A stretch of DNA of 36,548 nucleotides, from positions 1 through 36,548 of the forward strand of contig NZ_JAUXYO010000261.1 in the NCBI RefSeq assembly GCF_030694325.1, in the 5' to 3' direction. The notes beneath the pieces are model-generated. The model was not told the origin of the DNA, did no database searches, and saw nothing but the letters and a program-made list of their open reading frames with translations. Below are positions 9,835-18,509 of the stretch, in pieces. Both the position numbers and the translations under genes were made by a program. This DNA is from Allobosea sp. GTDB lineage: Bacteria > Pseudomonadota > Alphaproteobacteria > Rhizobiales > Beijerinckiaceae. Numbering within the stretch: position 1 is the first letter of the stretch; every line of letters begins with the position of its first letter.

Positions 9835-10536
9835 TCAGGCCGGGATGCGGTCCTCGGCTTCCGACGGCTCGCGCAGCACATAGCCGCGGCCCCAGACCGT
9901 CTCGATGTAGTTCTTGCCGTCGGACGCGTTGGCGAGCTTCTTGCGCAGCTTGCAGATGAACACGTCGATGATCTTGAGTTCCGGCTCGTCCATGCCGCCA
10001 TAGAGATGATTGAGGAACATCTCCTTGGTCAGCGTCGTGCCCTTGCGGAGCGAGAGCAGCTCCAGCATCTGGTATTCCTTGCCGGTCAGATGAACGCGGG
10101 CGGCATCGACCTCGACAGTCTTGGTGTCGAGATTGACGACCAGGTCGCCGGTGGTGATGACCGACTGGGCATGGCCCTTCGAACGGCGGACGATGGCGTG
10201 GATACGGGCGACCAGCTCGTCCTTGTGGAAGGGCTTGGTCAGGTAGTCGTCGGCGCCGAAGCCCAGACCCTTCACCTTGTCCTCGATGCCGGCGAGGCCT
10301 GACAGGATCAGGATCGGCGTCTTGACCTTCGCCACGCGCAAGCTGCGGAGAACCTCGTAGCCGGACATGTCGGGCAGGTTGAGGTCGAGCAGGATGATAT
10401 CGTAATCGTAGAGCTTGCCGAGATCGACGCCCTCTTCGCCGAGATCCGTCGTGTAGACGTTGAAGCTCTCGGATTTGAGCATCAGCTCGATCGACTGGGC
10501 GGTCGCGCTATCGTCCTCGATCAGCAGAACCCGCAT
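9835..10536 (-). CDS. ctrA: Cell-cycle master response regulator CtrA
   Basis: A 233-residue OmpR/PhoB-type regulator with near-universal alphaproteobacterial CtrA sequence: [19 protein letters not shown] at the start, phospho-acceptor Asp51 in [15 protein letters not shown], the Lys in [12 protein letters not shown], and a winged-helix domain (about 130-225) with [13 protein letters not shown] and [14 protein letters not shown]. The start is ATG 10536; the frame is open further upstream, but family alignment begins at this Met. CtrA, phosphorylated through CckA-ChpT, controls division, DNA methylation, chemotaxis and flagellar genes and binds TTAA-N7-TTAAC. chpT lies in the same window. The C-terminal extension differs from the degradation-tag Ala-Ala of Caulobacter CtrA, ending RIPA. 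Confidence 0.96.
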   Translation of the reverse strand: MRVLLIEDDSATAQSIELMLKSESFNVYTTDLGEEGVDLGKLYDYDIILLDLNLPDMSGYEVLRSLRVAKVKTPILILSGLAGIEDKVKGLGFGADDYLTKPFHKDELVARIHAIVRRSKGHAQSVITTGDLVVNLDTKTVEVDAARVHLTGKEYQMLELLSLRKGTTLTKEMFLNHLYGGMDEPELKIIDVFICKLRKKLANASDGKNYIETVWGRGYVLREPSEAEDRIPA

Positions 10537-10666
10537 GTCCACGTCCCCAATTTCGCCCGCAGGCAAGCCGATCGTTCCGCTCGAACCCGAACGGCCCTGA
10601 GCGAGAAGGCGCTTGCCCGATGAAACGCCACGCGACACGCTACGGGCACAATGGTTAACAAACCGT

Positions 10667-10671
10667 GATTC
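10667..10671. promoter_or_regulatory. GANTC site (CcrM-type methylation) upstream of ctrA
   Basis: GATTC, 131 bases upstream of the ctrA start. CcrM methylates the adenine of GANTC in most alphaproteobacteria, and hemimethylation of such a site in the Caulobacter ctrA P1 promoter affects its timing. Whether this one is functional is inference. Confidence 0.4.
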
Positions 10672-10719
10672 CCGTGCGCAAGCGGTTCCTGGGAGAAGGG
10701 CGACGATCCTTGTCGGAGT

Positions 10720-10724
10720 GAGTC
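10720..10724. promoter_or_regulatory. Second GANTC site upstream of ctrA
   Basis: GAGTC, 184 bases upstream of the ctrA start, 53 bases from the first site. A further GANTC (GACTC, 11204-11208) lies in the divergent gap between the small membrane protein gene and fliI. Confidence 0.4.
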
Positions 10725-10851
10725 GAATTTGACACGGATCGTTTCGCTATTCGCCCGCGAAATGCGCTTTCGCGGAGACAGCCTCGCAGAACCGGGACCA
10801 AAAGCCCCTGCACCGCGACGCAGCCTCGAAAGACAGTGTTAATCACTCGGC

Positions 10852-10867
10852 TTAATGAAGGGTAAAC
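10852..10867 (+). promoter_or_regulatory. CtrA box upstream of ctrA
   Basis: TTAA, seven bases (TGAAGGG), then TAAAC: eight of nine defined positions match TTAA-N7-TTAAC. Another TTAA lies ten bases before its first base. It is about 320 bases from the ctrA start, so it could serve autoregulation from a distal promoter. Confidence 0.5.
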
Positions 10868-10902
10868 GAGGTCGCTCGCTTGCCGCCTTTCCTCGGGACG
10901 TC

Positions 10903-11181
10903 TCAGAGGGAGCGATCCTGCAGATACAGGCCCGTGAGATAGCCCGAGCCGAGCGCCAGAAGGTGTCCGGCGAAGATGAAGAAGCTGAAGATGTCGACGT
11001 CGCTGAAGATCACCCAACTCGCGAACAGCAGCAGGATCGCCAGGATCAGCATGATCGCGCGATACACGCCGTCATACATGAGCCCGGCGCCCACGCCGAG
11101 GGTGAACAGCGCCAGTGCGAGGATCATCGAACGGTCCAGTGTGAGACCGCTCCGGCCTAGGCGACCGGCCCTTTCCGCCAT
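10903..11181 (-). CDS. Small three-helix membrane protein of unknown function
   Basis: A 92-residue protein starting at ATG 11181 with a purine-rich GGAAAGAGA seven or so bases upstream. After a basic N-terminus ([16 protein letters not shown]) there are three hydrophobic segments at about residues 18-35, 38-55 and 60-84 ([51 protein letters not shown]), ending LYLQDRSL. I recognise no named domain. It lies between ctrA and fliI, divergent from fliI over 84 bases that contain a GANTC site, and in line with ctrA. Position suggests cell-cycle or motility association, but that is inference only. Confidence 0.7.
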   Translation of the reverse strand: MAERAGRLGRSGLTLDRSMILALALFTLGVGAGLMYDGVYRAIMLILAILLLFASWVIFSDVDIFSFFIFAGHLLALGSGYLTGLYLQDRSL

Positions 11182-11265
11182 GTTCTCTTTCCACAGACAA
11201 TCCGACTCAAATTGGCGGCATCGTCGCATCGGCGCCCGGCAAGCCCCGGCTGCAGGAAGGCCGTC

Positions 11266-12606
11266 ATGAACAGCCCGGCCCACGGTCACGATCGCCTGTC
11301 GGGGCTCGCCGGGACCATCGCGGGGCTCGATCCCGTGACGATCTATGGCCGCGTCATCGCCGTGCGCGGGCTGCTCGTCGAGATCGCCGGCCCGATCGGC
11401 GCGATGAGCCTCGGCGGCCGCATCGGCATCGAGATCGCGCCCGGCAGCCGCGTCCCCTGCGAGGTGATCGGCTTCTCCGGCGACAAGGCGCTGGTCATGC
11501 CCTATGGCGGGCTCGACGGGGTGCGCCGCGGCTGCCCGGCCTATATCGACAAGGCGGCGCCCGGCCTGAAGCCGACGCCCGCCTGGCTCGGCCGCGTCGT
11601 CGATGCGCTCGGCCGCCCCGTCGATGGCGGCCCGCCCTTGCCGCAGGGCGAGGCGCTCTACACCTTCCGCAACGATCCCCCGCCCGCCCATTCCCGAAGG
11701 CGCGTCGGCCGCCCGCTCGATCTCGGCGTGCGCGCGCTCAACGCTTTCCTGACCTGCTGCCTCGGCCAGCGCATGGGCATCTTCGCCGGCTCGGGCGTCG
11801 GCAAATCCGTGCTGCTCTCGATGCTGGCGCGTTATGCCCGCGCCGACGTCAACGTCATCGGCCTCGTCGGCGAGCGCGGCCGCGAGGTCCAGGAGTTCCT
11901 GCAGGACGATCTCGGGACCGAGGGCCTGGCGCGCTCCGTGGTCGTCGTCGCGACCTCCGACGAGCCGGCGCTGATGCGCAAGCAGGCCGCGCTGACCACG
12001 CTGACGATCGCCGAGTACTTCCGCGACCAGGGGCTACAGGTCATGTGCCTGATGGATTCGGTCACGCGCTTCGCCATGGCCATGCGCGAGATCGGGCTGG
12101 CCGCCGGCGAGCCGCCGACGACCAAGGGCTATACGCCGACCGTCTTCGCCGAGCTGCCGCGCCTGCTCGAGCGGGCCGGACCCGGCGTCGGCGACGGCGC
12201 CATCACCGGCCTGTTCACCGTGCTGGTCGATGGCGGCGACCATGACGAGCCGGTCGCCGACGCGGTGCGCGGCATTCTCGACGGCCATATCGTGATGGAA
12301 CGCTCGATTGCCGAGCGCGGCCGCTTCCCGGCGATCAACGTGTTGAAATCGGTCTCGCGCACCATGCCGCGCTCATGCGATCCGGCCTTCTACCCGGTCG
12401 TGCAGAAGGCCCGCGCCACACTCGCGACCTATGCCGACATGGAGGAGCTGATCCGGCTGGGCGCCTACCGGCAGGGTGCCTCTCCCGAGGTCGACGAGGC
12501 GATCCGCCTCAACCCCGCGCTGGAAGCATTCCTGAAACAGGCCAAGGACGAGGCGACCCCGCTGCCGGAATGCTATGCCCGCCTCGCCGCGATCATGAGC
12601 GGCTGA
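11266..12606 (+). CDS. fliI: Flagellum-specific ATPase FliI
   Basis: A 446-residue F1-beta-like ATPase of the flagellar type III export apparatus. Walker A is FAGSGVGKS (about 173-181), preceded by the FliI signature [21 protein letters not shown], the Walker B region [19 protein letters not shown] and [12 protein letters not shown] follow. It is a little shorter at the N-terminus than enteric FliI. ATG 11266 has AGGAAGG six bases upstream; a longer frame from 11212 overlaps the divergent gene's promoter and is rejected. The partner fliJ is 1.45 kb downstream instead of immediately adjacent, because an oppositely oriented transporter gene lies between. The last 14 bases overlap that gene's 3' end. 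Confidence 0.94.
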   Translation: MNSPAHGHDRLSGLAGTIAGLDPVTIYGRVIAVRGLLVEIAGPIGAMSLGGRIGIEIAPGSRVPCEVIGFSGDKALVMPYGGLDGVRRGCPAYIDKAAPGLKPTPAWLGRVVDALGRPVDGGPPLPQGEALYTFRNDPPPAHSRRRVGRPLDLGVRALNAFLTCCLGQRMGIFAGSGVGKSVLLSMLARYARADVNVIGLVGERGREVQEFLQDDLGTEGLARSVVVVATSDEPALMRKQAALTTLTIAEYFRDQGLQVMCLMDSVTRFAMAMREIGLAAGEPPTTKGYTPTVFAELPRLLERAGPGVGDGAITGLFTVLVDGGDHDEPVADAVRGILDGHIVMERSIAERGRFPAINVLKSVSRTMPRSCDPAFYPVVQKARATLATYADMEELIRLGAYRQGASPEVDEAIRLNPALEAFLKQAKDEATPLPECYARLAAIMSG

Positions 12607-13891
12607 GGTCGCGGCCCCGCGCCAGCAGGCGCAGCAGCGCGACCATCGCGACGACCGCAAACAGCTGGATCGCGGCGGCGCCGATCAAGGCGAGGTCGCG
12701 CCCGAACTGCGCGATCATCGCCGCGAAGAGCAGCGGCGCCGCGGCGAAGGCGAGATTTTGCGGCACGGTCAGCCGCCCCATCAGGCCGCCGAAGCCGTCG
12801 CGCCCGAACAGGACGAGCGGCAGCGTCGCCCGCGCGACGGAGATCACCCCCATTGCCGCGCTGAAGCTGACGACGAAGACGGTCGCGGCGAGCGCTGTCC
12901 CCGGCGCCAGCACGAGTACCAGGCAGGCGAGCGGCCCGAGCACCAGTCCCGCCAGCGCCGTCCACTCGACCGGCAGCCGATCGCCGAGCGTCGCATCGAC
13001 GAGCCGCGCCAGCAGGGTCGCGGGCCCGCTCAGCGCCGCGATGCCGACGGCCTCCGCCGGACCCATGCCGGCATCGCGCAACAGGTCGATCAGATGCAGC
13101 GGCAGCCCCCAGGAGACCAGCCCGCTCGCCGAGAACACGATCGCCACCAGCCAGAAGGCGGCGCGGCGATGCGCGGGCGGCAGCCGCCCCTCGTCCCGCT
13201 CCGCCGCCGGCGCCCCCGCCGGGGAGGCCACGCCGGAGGGCCGCTTGCGCGGAACCGCGAGATAGATCGGCAGCACGATGAGGATCTGCAGCGCGGCGAA
13301 GATCAGACAGGTCGTGCGCCAGCCGCCCTGCGCCACGAGCCAGGCCGTCAGCGGCCAGAACAGGGCCGAGGAGAGGCCCGTCGCCAGCATCATCAGCCCG
13401 ATCACCCGGCGCGCTCGCGCTCCCATCAGCTGCGCGATGGTGACGCCGCCGACATTGGCCAGCGACAGGGCATGCCCGATGCCGATCACCACCCAGGCCC
13501 CGAGATAGCTGACCGGCCCCTGCGCGAGGCCGAGCAGAACGAGCCCGAGCGCACAGGCCAGCGCGCCGCAGCCCATTGCCCCGCGCGTGCCTGCGCGATC
13601 GAGATGGCGGCCGACCGCCGGCGCCAGCGCCGCGCCTGTCACCAGTAGGAGCGTGATCCCGCCGAAGACGAAGGTCACATCGAGCGAAAGATCGCGCTGG
13701 ATGTCGCGCGCCAGGACTGAGAGCGCATAGAAGGTCGAGCCCCAGCCGATGATCCGCGTCACGACGAGGCCGCAGATCAGCGGGATGGGCTCGGGAAGGT
13801 GCGGAAAGGCAGGCAAGCGGCAATCCCGAAGGCAGGCGGCGGGGCGCGGTAGCGTCCCGGACACCTCGCTACTAGCCCGTGCCGTCGGCAT
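12593..13891 (-). CDS. MFS transporter
   Basis: A 432-residue polytopic protein with about 12 hydrophobic segments in two halves of six, separated by a charged central loop (PRKRPSG to PAHRR, about residues 215-250). The [16 protein letters not shown] and [16 protein letters not shown] stretches fit major facilitator antiporters. No substrate can be read from the sequence. The ATG at 13891 gives a Pro/Arg-rich N-terminus; a TTG at 13816 would start just before the first membrane helix and may be the true start. The 3' end overlaps the fliI 3' end by 14 bases, tail to tail. The gene interrupts the fliI-fliJ pair, suggesting an insertion in this lineage. Confidence 0.8.
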   Translation of the reverse strand: MPTARASSEVSGTLPRPAACLRDCRLPAFPHLPEPIPLICGLVVTRIIGWGSTFYALSVLARDIQRDLSLDVTFVFGGITLLLVTGAALAPAVGRHLDRAGTRGAMGCGALACALGLVLLGLAQGPVSYLGAWVVIGIGHALSLANVGGVTIAQLMGARARRVIGLMMLATGLSSALFWPLTAWLVAQGGWRTTCLIFAALQILIVLPIYLAVPRKRPSGVASPAGAPAAERDEGRLPPAHRRAAFWLVAIVFSASGLVSWGLPLHLIDLLRDAGMGPAEAVGIAALSGPATLLARLVDATLGDRLPVEWTALAGLVLGPLACLVLVLAPGTALAATVFVVSFSAAMGVISVARATLPLVLFGRDGFGGLMGRLTVPQNLAFAAAPLLFAAMIAQFGRDLALIGAAAIQLFAVVAMVALLRLLARGRDLSRS

Positions 13892-13943
13892 GCGTCAGCA
13901 GCGGCCACGCGCCCTCGCCATGCTTCGAATGCGAGGCGCTTCG

Positions 13944-13959
13944 GTAAGGAACGGTCAAC
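13944..13959 (+). promoter_or_regulatory. CtrA-box-like site upstream of fliJ
   Basis: GTAA, seven bases (GGAACGG), then TCAAC: seven of nine defined bases of TTAA-N7-TTAAC. It lies 100 bases before the fliJ start in the 167-bp gap between the MFS gene and fliJ, as expected if fliJ needs its own promoter after separation from fliI. Degenerate match; inference. Confidence 0.3.
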
Positions 13960-14058
13960 CTCCTTGCGCCATTGTCCTTTTCGTCTCGCGGACAAGAGTT
14001 CCGGGCACGCGCCGAGGGGTCGGCGTTGGCCCATGCGTGATCAGGAGTTGGAAACGAC

Positions 14059-14463
14059 ATGAAGTCGCGAGACACATTGCTGCGTCTCAAGCGCTTCCAG
14101 GTTGACGAGAAACGTCGCCGGGTAAGCCAGATCGAGATGATGATCGCGGATTTCCACCGCATGGCGAGCGATCTGGACCGCGAGATCCAGAGCGAGGAAG
14201 CCCGGGCCGGCATTTCCGACCCTGCCCATTTCGCCTATCCGACCTATGCCAAGGCCGCACTGGGCCGCCGCGACAATCTCCGCCAGTCCGCCGACAACCT
14301 GAAGGGCCAGCTCGAGGAGGCCAAGGCCGAACTCCAGGAGGCCTTCGAGGACATGAAGAAGGTCGAGATCCTCGATGACCGCGAGAAGGCGACCGAGCGC
14401 GCCGCCGAAGCCGCCCGCGACCAGGCGATGATGGACTCGATCGGCTTGCGCCCGCGGGCGTGA
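14059..14463 (+). CDS. fliJ: Flagellar export protein FliJ
   Basis: A 134-residue, almost wholly helical and highly charged protein typical of FliJ: KSRDTLLRLKRFQVDEKRR at the start, then long Glu/Lys/Arg/Ala-rich stretches with coiled-coil heptads (DNLKGQLEEAKAELQEAF). FliJ inserts into the FliI hexamer as a rotor-like stalk and links it to the export gate. ATG 14059 has GGAG about 12 bases upstream. It stands alone between the MFS gene and a strong terminator, so it is probably monocistronic, while fliI is the only other flagellar structural or export gene in the window. Confidence 0.85.
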   Translation: MKSRDTLLRLKRFQVDEKRRRVSQIEMMIADFHRMASDLDREIQSEEARAGISDPAHFAYPTYAKAALGRRDNLRQSADNLKGQLEEAKAELQEAFEDMKKVEILDDREKATERAAEAARDQAMMDSIGLRPRA

Positions 14464-14491
14464 GAGGCGGCTGAGAGATTCTGACGATCAG

Positions 14492-14518
14492 GCCCGCCGG
14501 AACTCCGGCGGGCTTTTT
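14492..14518 (+). terminator. Rho-independent terminator of fliJ
   Basis: A perfect 9-bp GC stem (14492-14500 with 14505-14513), loop AACT, followed by TTTTT. It begins 28 bases after the fliJ stop and also faces the 3' end of the convergent YfhO-like gene. Confidence 0.93.
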
Positions 14519-14606
14519 GCTGGCGAAGAGGCGGCGTGCGCCGCCAAGCACATGTCGGCGAGGGGGCGATGGCATGCTGCCTCGGTCCGGTGACCAACCT
14601 CCCGAT

Positions 14607-17015
14607 TCAGCCTGCCGGCGCGCCGCGCCCCGCCCGTAGCCGCTTCCCGACATCCTGAAACAACCCCCGGAACGGTCGGAAGACGAATCGCACCGTCGAG
14701 CGGCCCGGCGGCACCGCGACGGCGCGGAACAGCACGTTGGCGCGCAGGATCTCGGCTGGGGCGCCGTCGATCTCGACCTCCCACCAGGGGTGCCAGACAT
14801 CGTTCAGCACGACATAGCCGCCCTGGGGCGCCTCGACCCGAAGCGTCACCTCGGTGGTGCCGTAATCGGTGATGCGGACACTGCCGGCCTGGCTCGAGCC
14901 GGCCGGTGTTGCGCCGGCGGGCCGGCCGGTCGCCAGCGGGTCGCGCGGCAAAGGCGGGAGCGGGTGGTCGAGCAGCACGGTCCGGCGCGGGTCGAAGCCG
15001 GCCGGCCACCGGCCGCTCGCGAGAATCGCGTCGAAATCGGCGATCTCAGCCTTCGTCACCAGCAATACGCGCGGGAGCGCGCGCGGGTTCTCGTAGACAT
15101 AGGCGTCTGGCGTGCGGGCGATCAGGGTGAGGTCGCCGGGCTTCAGCGTCTTGTCGATCTGCTCGACGGGAACGCCGGTAGCGATGAAGCGCAGGCCGAG
15201 CATGTCGGCCAGCAGCGAGCCATAGCCCGGCATCAGGGGTGAGAAGGTGCGCTGGTCGGGCAAAGCGACATGGTCGCCCGCGCCGGTCGCCTTGCTGTAG
15301 ATCCCGAGCCGCAGCGGGTTGTAGCCCAGCGTGTTGTCGAGCCGGTGAACGAGGCTGGCATTGGGCCAGTGGAAGCCAATGCCGGCGAGTTCGATGCGGT
15401 CGCGCCGGTCGGGGCCGGCGGTGGCGGCAGTCTCGCTCTTGAGCAGGGCGATGGTTTCGTTGGCGCTGTCGGCCCGCAGCACGTCGTAATCCTGCGCCGG
15501 CAGGGCGGTGGATTCGTTGGGACCATTGTTGACCGAGAGGTCGATGGTCAGCGTCGCCGCCAGCACGATCGCTGCCGCCAGCCGGGCACCGCGCAGCGCA
15601 AAGCCGCGCGCGGCGACGAGTGCCCCGATCGCCAGCACGCCGCAGAGCAGTGCGGTGACCAGCGGAACGGCCGCGACCGGCAGACGCCCGACCGTCCAGG
15701 CGAGCCAGAGCGCGAGCGCGAGCGCGCCCGCGAAGATCGCGACCTCGATGACGCGTTGCCACGGCCGCGCGCGCGGGGCCGTGCCGGTCATGACGAGATG
15801 GGTCAGGTAGCCGCCGAGCAGCGCCAGCAAGGCGCCGAGAATGAAGAGCGCGTCGGCCGGACGACGGTAGAAGGACACGCCCGGCAGTTCGAACAGCAGG
15901 CGGAAGCCCGGCGTGAAGCGCCCGAGCGCGAAGATCAGCACGAGCAGGGCTGCGACGCTCAGCGCCACGATCTCGCGGCGCAGCAGCGCGCCGCGGACGA
16001 CGCCGATGGTCAGGATCAGCCCCATCGGGATCAGCCCGAGATAGAGCTGGCTCATGTTGCGGGCGAGGTAGAGGTCCTGGGGCCCGAAGCGGGCCTCGAA
16101 GGCCGGGCTCGGCGCGCCCCAGAAATTCTCCAGCGGACCGGCCGCGCCATAGAGATTGGCGAAGAGCCCGGTCAGCAGGGCGGCCGGATGCAGCGAGCCC
16201 TTGCCGGCGCCGACGAGGTCGATCGCTGGACGGTTGGAGTCCTCCGCGAGGACGGCGGTGAGCAGGATCGGCACGGTCGCAACGAGCAGGGCCCCGATCG
16301 CGCCCGCGAGCAGAGGGAGCAGGCTCGTCTTCAGCGCCCGCCAGGGTTGGCGCGCCATGGCGATGGCGGCGAGCACGAGCCCCGCCAGGACATAGACGCC
16401 GAGCAGCGCAACCTGGTCGCGTCCGAGTACCATGAAGCCCGCGACGAGGCCGGCGGCAAAGCCGTAGGCCACCGAGCCGCGCTCCAGAGCGCGTGCGATC
16501 AAGGCGAGCGTGATGGCGAAATAGCCGAGGCTGAGAACCTGGCCGATATGCTGGATGCGCCAAGCCGCCGCCGCTCCGAAGGCAAAGGCGAGCGCCGCGA
16601 CGACCGCGCCGGCCGGGTGCCAGTCGCGGTCGCGGAAGATCACGACGAAAGCGAGCGCGCCGGCCAGCAGGGTGCCGAGGACCGCCCCGTCGCCGAGGCG
16701 GAAGCCGGGCACGGGTTCCAACGCCGCGATCAGCGCGAAGGGCGGCGAGAAGATCAGCGATTGCGGATCGGCGATCTGCGGCGAGCCGGCGAAGACGTAA
16801 GGCGTCCAGAAGGGCGAGCGGCCGCTGTGCCAGGCTTCCGCCAGAAACTGGAGCTGGGGCTGGAAATGCGCCTTGGCGTCCCAGGGAATGGTGACGACGC
16901 CCGACAGCCAGGGCCAGGACAGCGCGATCCACGCGAGGAGGACGATCGCAGCGACGCGGGCGAGGGGCCACGGCGTGGACTGGATAGCAGATGGCGGACT
17001 CTGCAGAGGCGACAT
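14607..17015 (-). CDS. YfhO-like polytopic membrane protein (putative GT-C type glycosyltransferase)
   Basis: An 802-residue protein with a short basic N-terminus, about 12-13 hydrophobic segments up to residue about 490 and a C-terminal periplasmic-type domain of about 300 residues. The first loop has VTIPWDAKAHFQPQLQFLAE and SPFWTPYVFAG, the pattern of YfhO/GT-C proteins in which acidic loop residues bind a lipid-phosphate sugar donor. Later come GVSFYRRPADALFILGALL and a C-terminal beta-rich segment with DVWHPWWEVEIDG and VPPGRSTVRFVF. YfhO proteins glycosylate lipoteichoic acid in Gram-positives; the acceptor here is unknown. It is 85 bases downstream of ribA on the same strand, possibly co-transcribed. 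Start ATG 17015 has a weak ribosome binding site. Confidence 0.78.
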   Translation of the reverse strand: MSPLQSPPSAIQSTPWPLARVAAIVLLAWIALSWPWLSGVVTIPWDAKAHFQPQLQFLAEAWHSGRSPFWTPYVFAGSPQIADPQSLIFSPPFALIAALEPVPGFRLGDGAVLGTLLAGALAFVVIFRDRDWHPAGAVVAALAFAFGAAAAWRIQHIGQVLSLGYFAITLALIARALERGSVAYGFAAGLVAGFMVLGRDQVALLGVYVLAGLVLAAIAMARQPWRALKTSLLPLLAGAIGALLVATVPILLTAVLAEDSNRPAIDLVGAGKGSLHPAALLTGLFANLYGAAGPLENFWGAPSPAFEARFGPQDLYLARNMSQLYLGLIPMGLILTIGVVRGALLRREIVALSVAALLVLIFALGRFTPGFRLLFELPGVSFYRRPADALFILGALLALLGGYLTHLVMTGTAPRARPWQRVIEVAIFAGALALALWLAWTVGRLPVAAVPLVTALLCGVLAIGALVAARGFALRGARLAAAIVLAATLTIDLSVNNGPNESTALPAQDYDVLRADSANETIALLKSETAATAGPDRRDRIELAGIGFHWPNASLVHRLDNTLGYNPLRLGIYSKATGAGDHVALPDQRTFSPLMPGYGSLLADMLGLRFIATGVPVEQIDKTLKPGDLTLIARTPDAYVYENPRALPRVLLVTKAEIADFDAILASGRWPAGFDPRRTVLLDHPLPPLPRDPLATGRPAGATPAGSSQAGSVRITDYGTTEVTLRVEAPQGGYVVLNDVWHPWWEVEIDGAPAEILRANVLFRAVAVPPGRSTVRFVFRPFRGLFQDVGKRLRAGRGAPAG

Positions 17016-17100
17016 CAGGCTGCGGTGCCCGAAGTCGTCCCCGCGTTCAAGCCCTTCCGGAAAGTCCCGCCCGCGGCCACGGGGCCACCCCCGGCTCGGC

Positions 17101-18228
17101 TCAATCCTTCGGCGCCGCCCGCGCCATCAGCGCGTCCATGTCGATCGAGTGGCCGGCCCGGTCTCGCTTGGAGGCAAGGTAGCGGACATTGTGGACATTG
17201 GGACGCCCGAGCACGCGCTGCGTGCCGACGACCTCGACGCCTGCCGCCTTGATCGCGCCGACCTTCAGCGGGTTGTTCGTCAGCGCGGTGACGCGGGTGA
17301 CACCGAGCAGCTTGAGCATCGTCGCGGCGAAGTCGAACTGGCGCTGGTCGAGATCGAAGCCGAGGACCTCGTCGGCGTCATAGGTGTCCCAGCCCTGGCT
17401 CTGGAGCTTGTAGGCGCGCATCTTGTTGGAGATACCGTTGCCGCGGCCCTCCTGGTCGAGATAGAGCAGGATACCGCCCTCGTTCTCGGCCATCCACTGC
17501 ACGGTCTCGCGCAGCTGGTCACCACAATCGCATTTCAGCGAGCCGAACAAATCGCCCGTTAGGCAGGCCGAATGCAGGCGCACCGGGACGGCGGCCGTCA
17601 GATCGGGATTGCCGACGATGATCGCGACCTGGTCACGCAGGCCCTCGCCGCCGCGGAAAACGACAAACTCGGTTTCGGGCGCGCCCTCGAGCGGCACCGG
17701 CGCGCGTCCAACGATCGTCAGCGTCGCGGCCTGGGCGGCGCGATAACCGTTGACCGACTCGATCGCGATCTCGATCAGCGGCTCGCCTGCGATCTGATCC
17801 GGCGTGACGGGGACGATGATCGTCGCGGGCAGCACCAGCGAGAGGCGCGCCAGTTCGAGCGCGGCGTCGTCGAGATCGGAAGCGGGCGCCACCGGCGCAT
17901 CGACCTTGCCGTCAATTTTCAGCGCCAGCATCTCGATGCGACCCAAATCCAGCGTCGGCATGGCGAGGATGCCGGTCTCGACGCGGCTCTTGGCACCCAG
18001 CCGGCGCAGACGCGCCGGGCTGAGGACGAGATGGGCCTTGCCGGCGGCCAGCGCGTCGAGCCGCGTCACCAACTCGGCATCGGCCAGCTCGGCTGAGAGG
18101 CCGAGAGCGAGCCGTTGTCCCGCACGGAGCAGCACCGGACGACCGGCTCGAAATTCGGCAATGGCCCGGTCTACCGCTACGAGGCTCGTCTCGAGCGGGC
18201 GTCCGAACAGCGTACGCGACTGAAGCAT
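17101..18228 (-). CDS. ribA: GTP cyclohydrolase II (RibA) with degenerate DHBP-synthase-like N-terminal domain
   Basis: A 375-residue protein. Residues about 1-165 begin like RibB (VDRAIAEFRAGRPVLL) but lack the acidic DEDREN-type catalytic motif of 3,4-dihydroxy-2-butanone-4-phosphate synthase, so this half is probably inactive. Residues about 170-370 are a complete GTP cyclohydrolase II: zinc Cys residues in SACLTGDLFGSLKCDCGDQ, the substrate region LDQEGRGNGISNKMRAYKLQ, and LTNNPLKVGAIKAAGVEV. It opens GTP to the diaminopyrimidine that starts riboflavin synthesis. No FMN riboswitch was recognised upstream and no other rib gene is nearby, so a role outside riboflavin synthesis, perhaps with the 19.1-22.9 kb operon, is possible. 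Confidence 0.9.
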   Translation of the reverse strand: MLQSRTLFGRPLETSLVAVDRAIAEFRAGRPVLLRAGQRLALGLSAELADAELVTRLDALAAGKAHLVLSPARLRRLGAKSRVETGILAMPTLDLGRIEMLALKIDGKVDAPVAPASDLDDAALELARLSLVLPATIIVPVTPDQIAGEPLIEIAIESVNGYRAAQAATLTIVGRAPVPLEGAPETEFVVFRGGEGLRDQVAIIVGNPDLTAAVPVRLHSACLTGDLFGSLKCDCGDQLRETVQWMAENEGGILLYLDQEGRGNGISNKMRAYKLQSQGWDTYDADEVLGFDLDQRQFDFAATMLKLLGVTRVTALTNNPLKVGAIKAAGVEVVGTQRVLGRPNVHNVRYLASKRDRAGHSIDMDALMARAAPKD

Positions 18229-18386
18229 CGGATTGTCCGTCAGAAAGGGCTGCTCGGCGAGCGCGCCCGGCGATGGGTTAGGCAGTTACGGGCACCATGG
18301 CCATATAGATCAGAGCTGCACAGTTTTCCATCAAACGTGCTTGAGGTGACGGCAGTTCCATCGCGCCCCCGTTTCACGCGGCTCGA

Positions 18387-18402
18387 TGCGTGACGTCATG
18401 CA
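18387..18402. promoter_or_regulatory. Palindrome in the divergent ribA / cytochrome b561 promoter region
   Basis: TGCGTGACGTCATGCA is palindromic except for one pair, with a perfect TGACGTCA core. A shorter perfect inverted repeat ACAGG-C-CCTGT follows at 18411-18421. They lie in the 281-bp gap between the divergent starts of ribA and the cytochrome gene and could be operators; no regulator is assigned. Confidence 0.35.
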
Positions 18403-18509
18403 ACCGCGTGACAGGCCCTGTCGCAGCAAGGCATATAGGAGCGGGACTTTGAACGCGGGATGAATGTCGAAGCCGGCGTCACGACCGGCAGGCCGACAGG
18501 GAGGCGAAG

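Larger units (their letters stand above)
10537..10902 (-). promoter_or_regulatory. ctrA: ctrA upstream regulatory region
   Basis: 366 bases without a gene between ctrA and the upstream small membrane protein gene on the same strand. It holds two GANTC sites (10667-10671 and 10720-10724), TTAAC-type half sites (10655-10659 and TTAA at 10839-10842) and one near-consensus CtrA box (10852-10867). Its length and content resemble multi-promoter ctrA regulatory regions of other alphaproteobacteria. No clear -35/-10 pair was identified by eye. Confidence 0.6.

Noticed and set aside
15270-17252. Open frame of 660 codons on the plus strand opposite the YfhO-like gene
   Set aside because: Composition is Arg/Glu/Gln/Gly-rich low complexity, no start signal, and the opposite strand encodes clear membrane helices.
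18229-18509. FMN riboswitch upstream of ribA
   Set aside because: The conserved RFN element core sequence and pairing were looked for on the minus strand and not seen.
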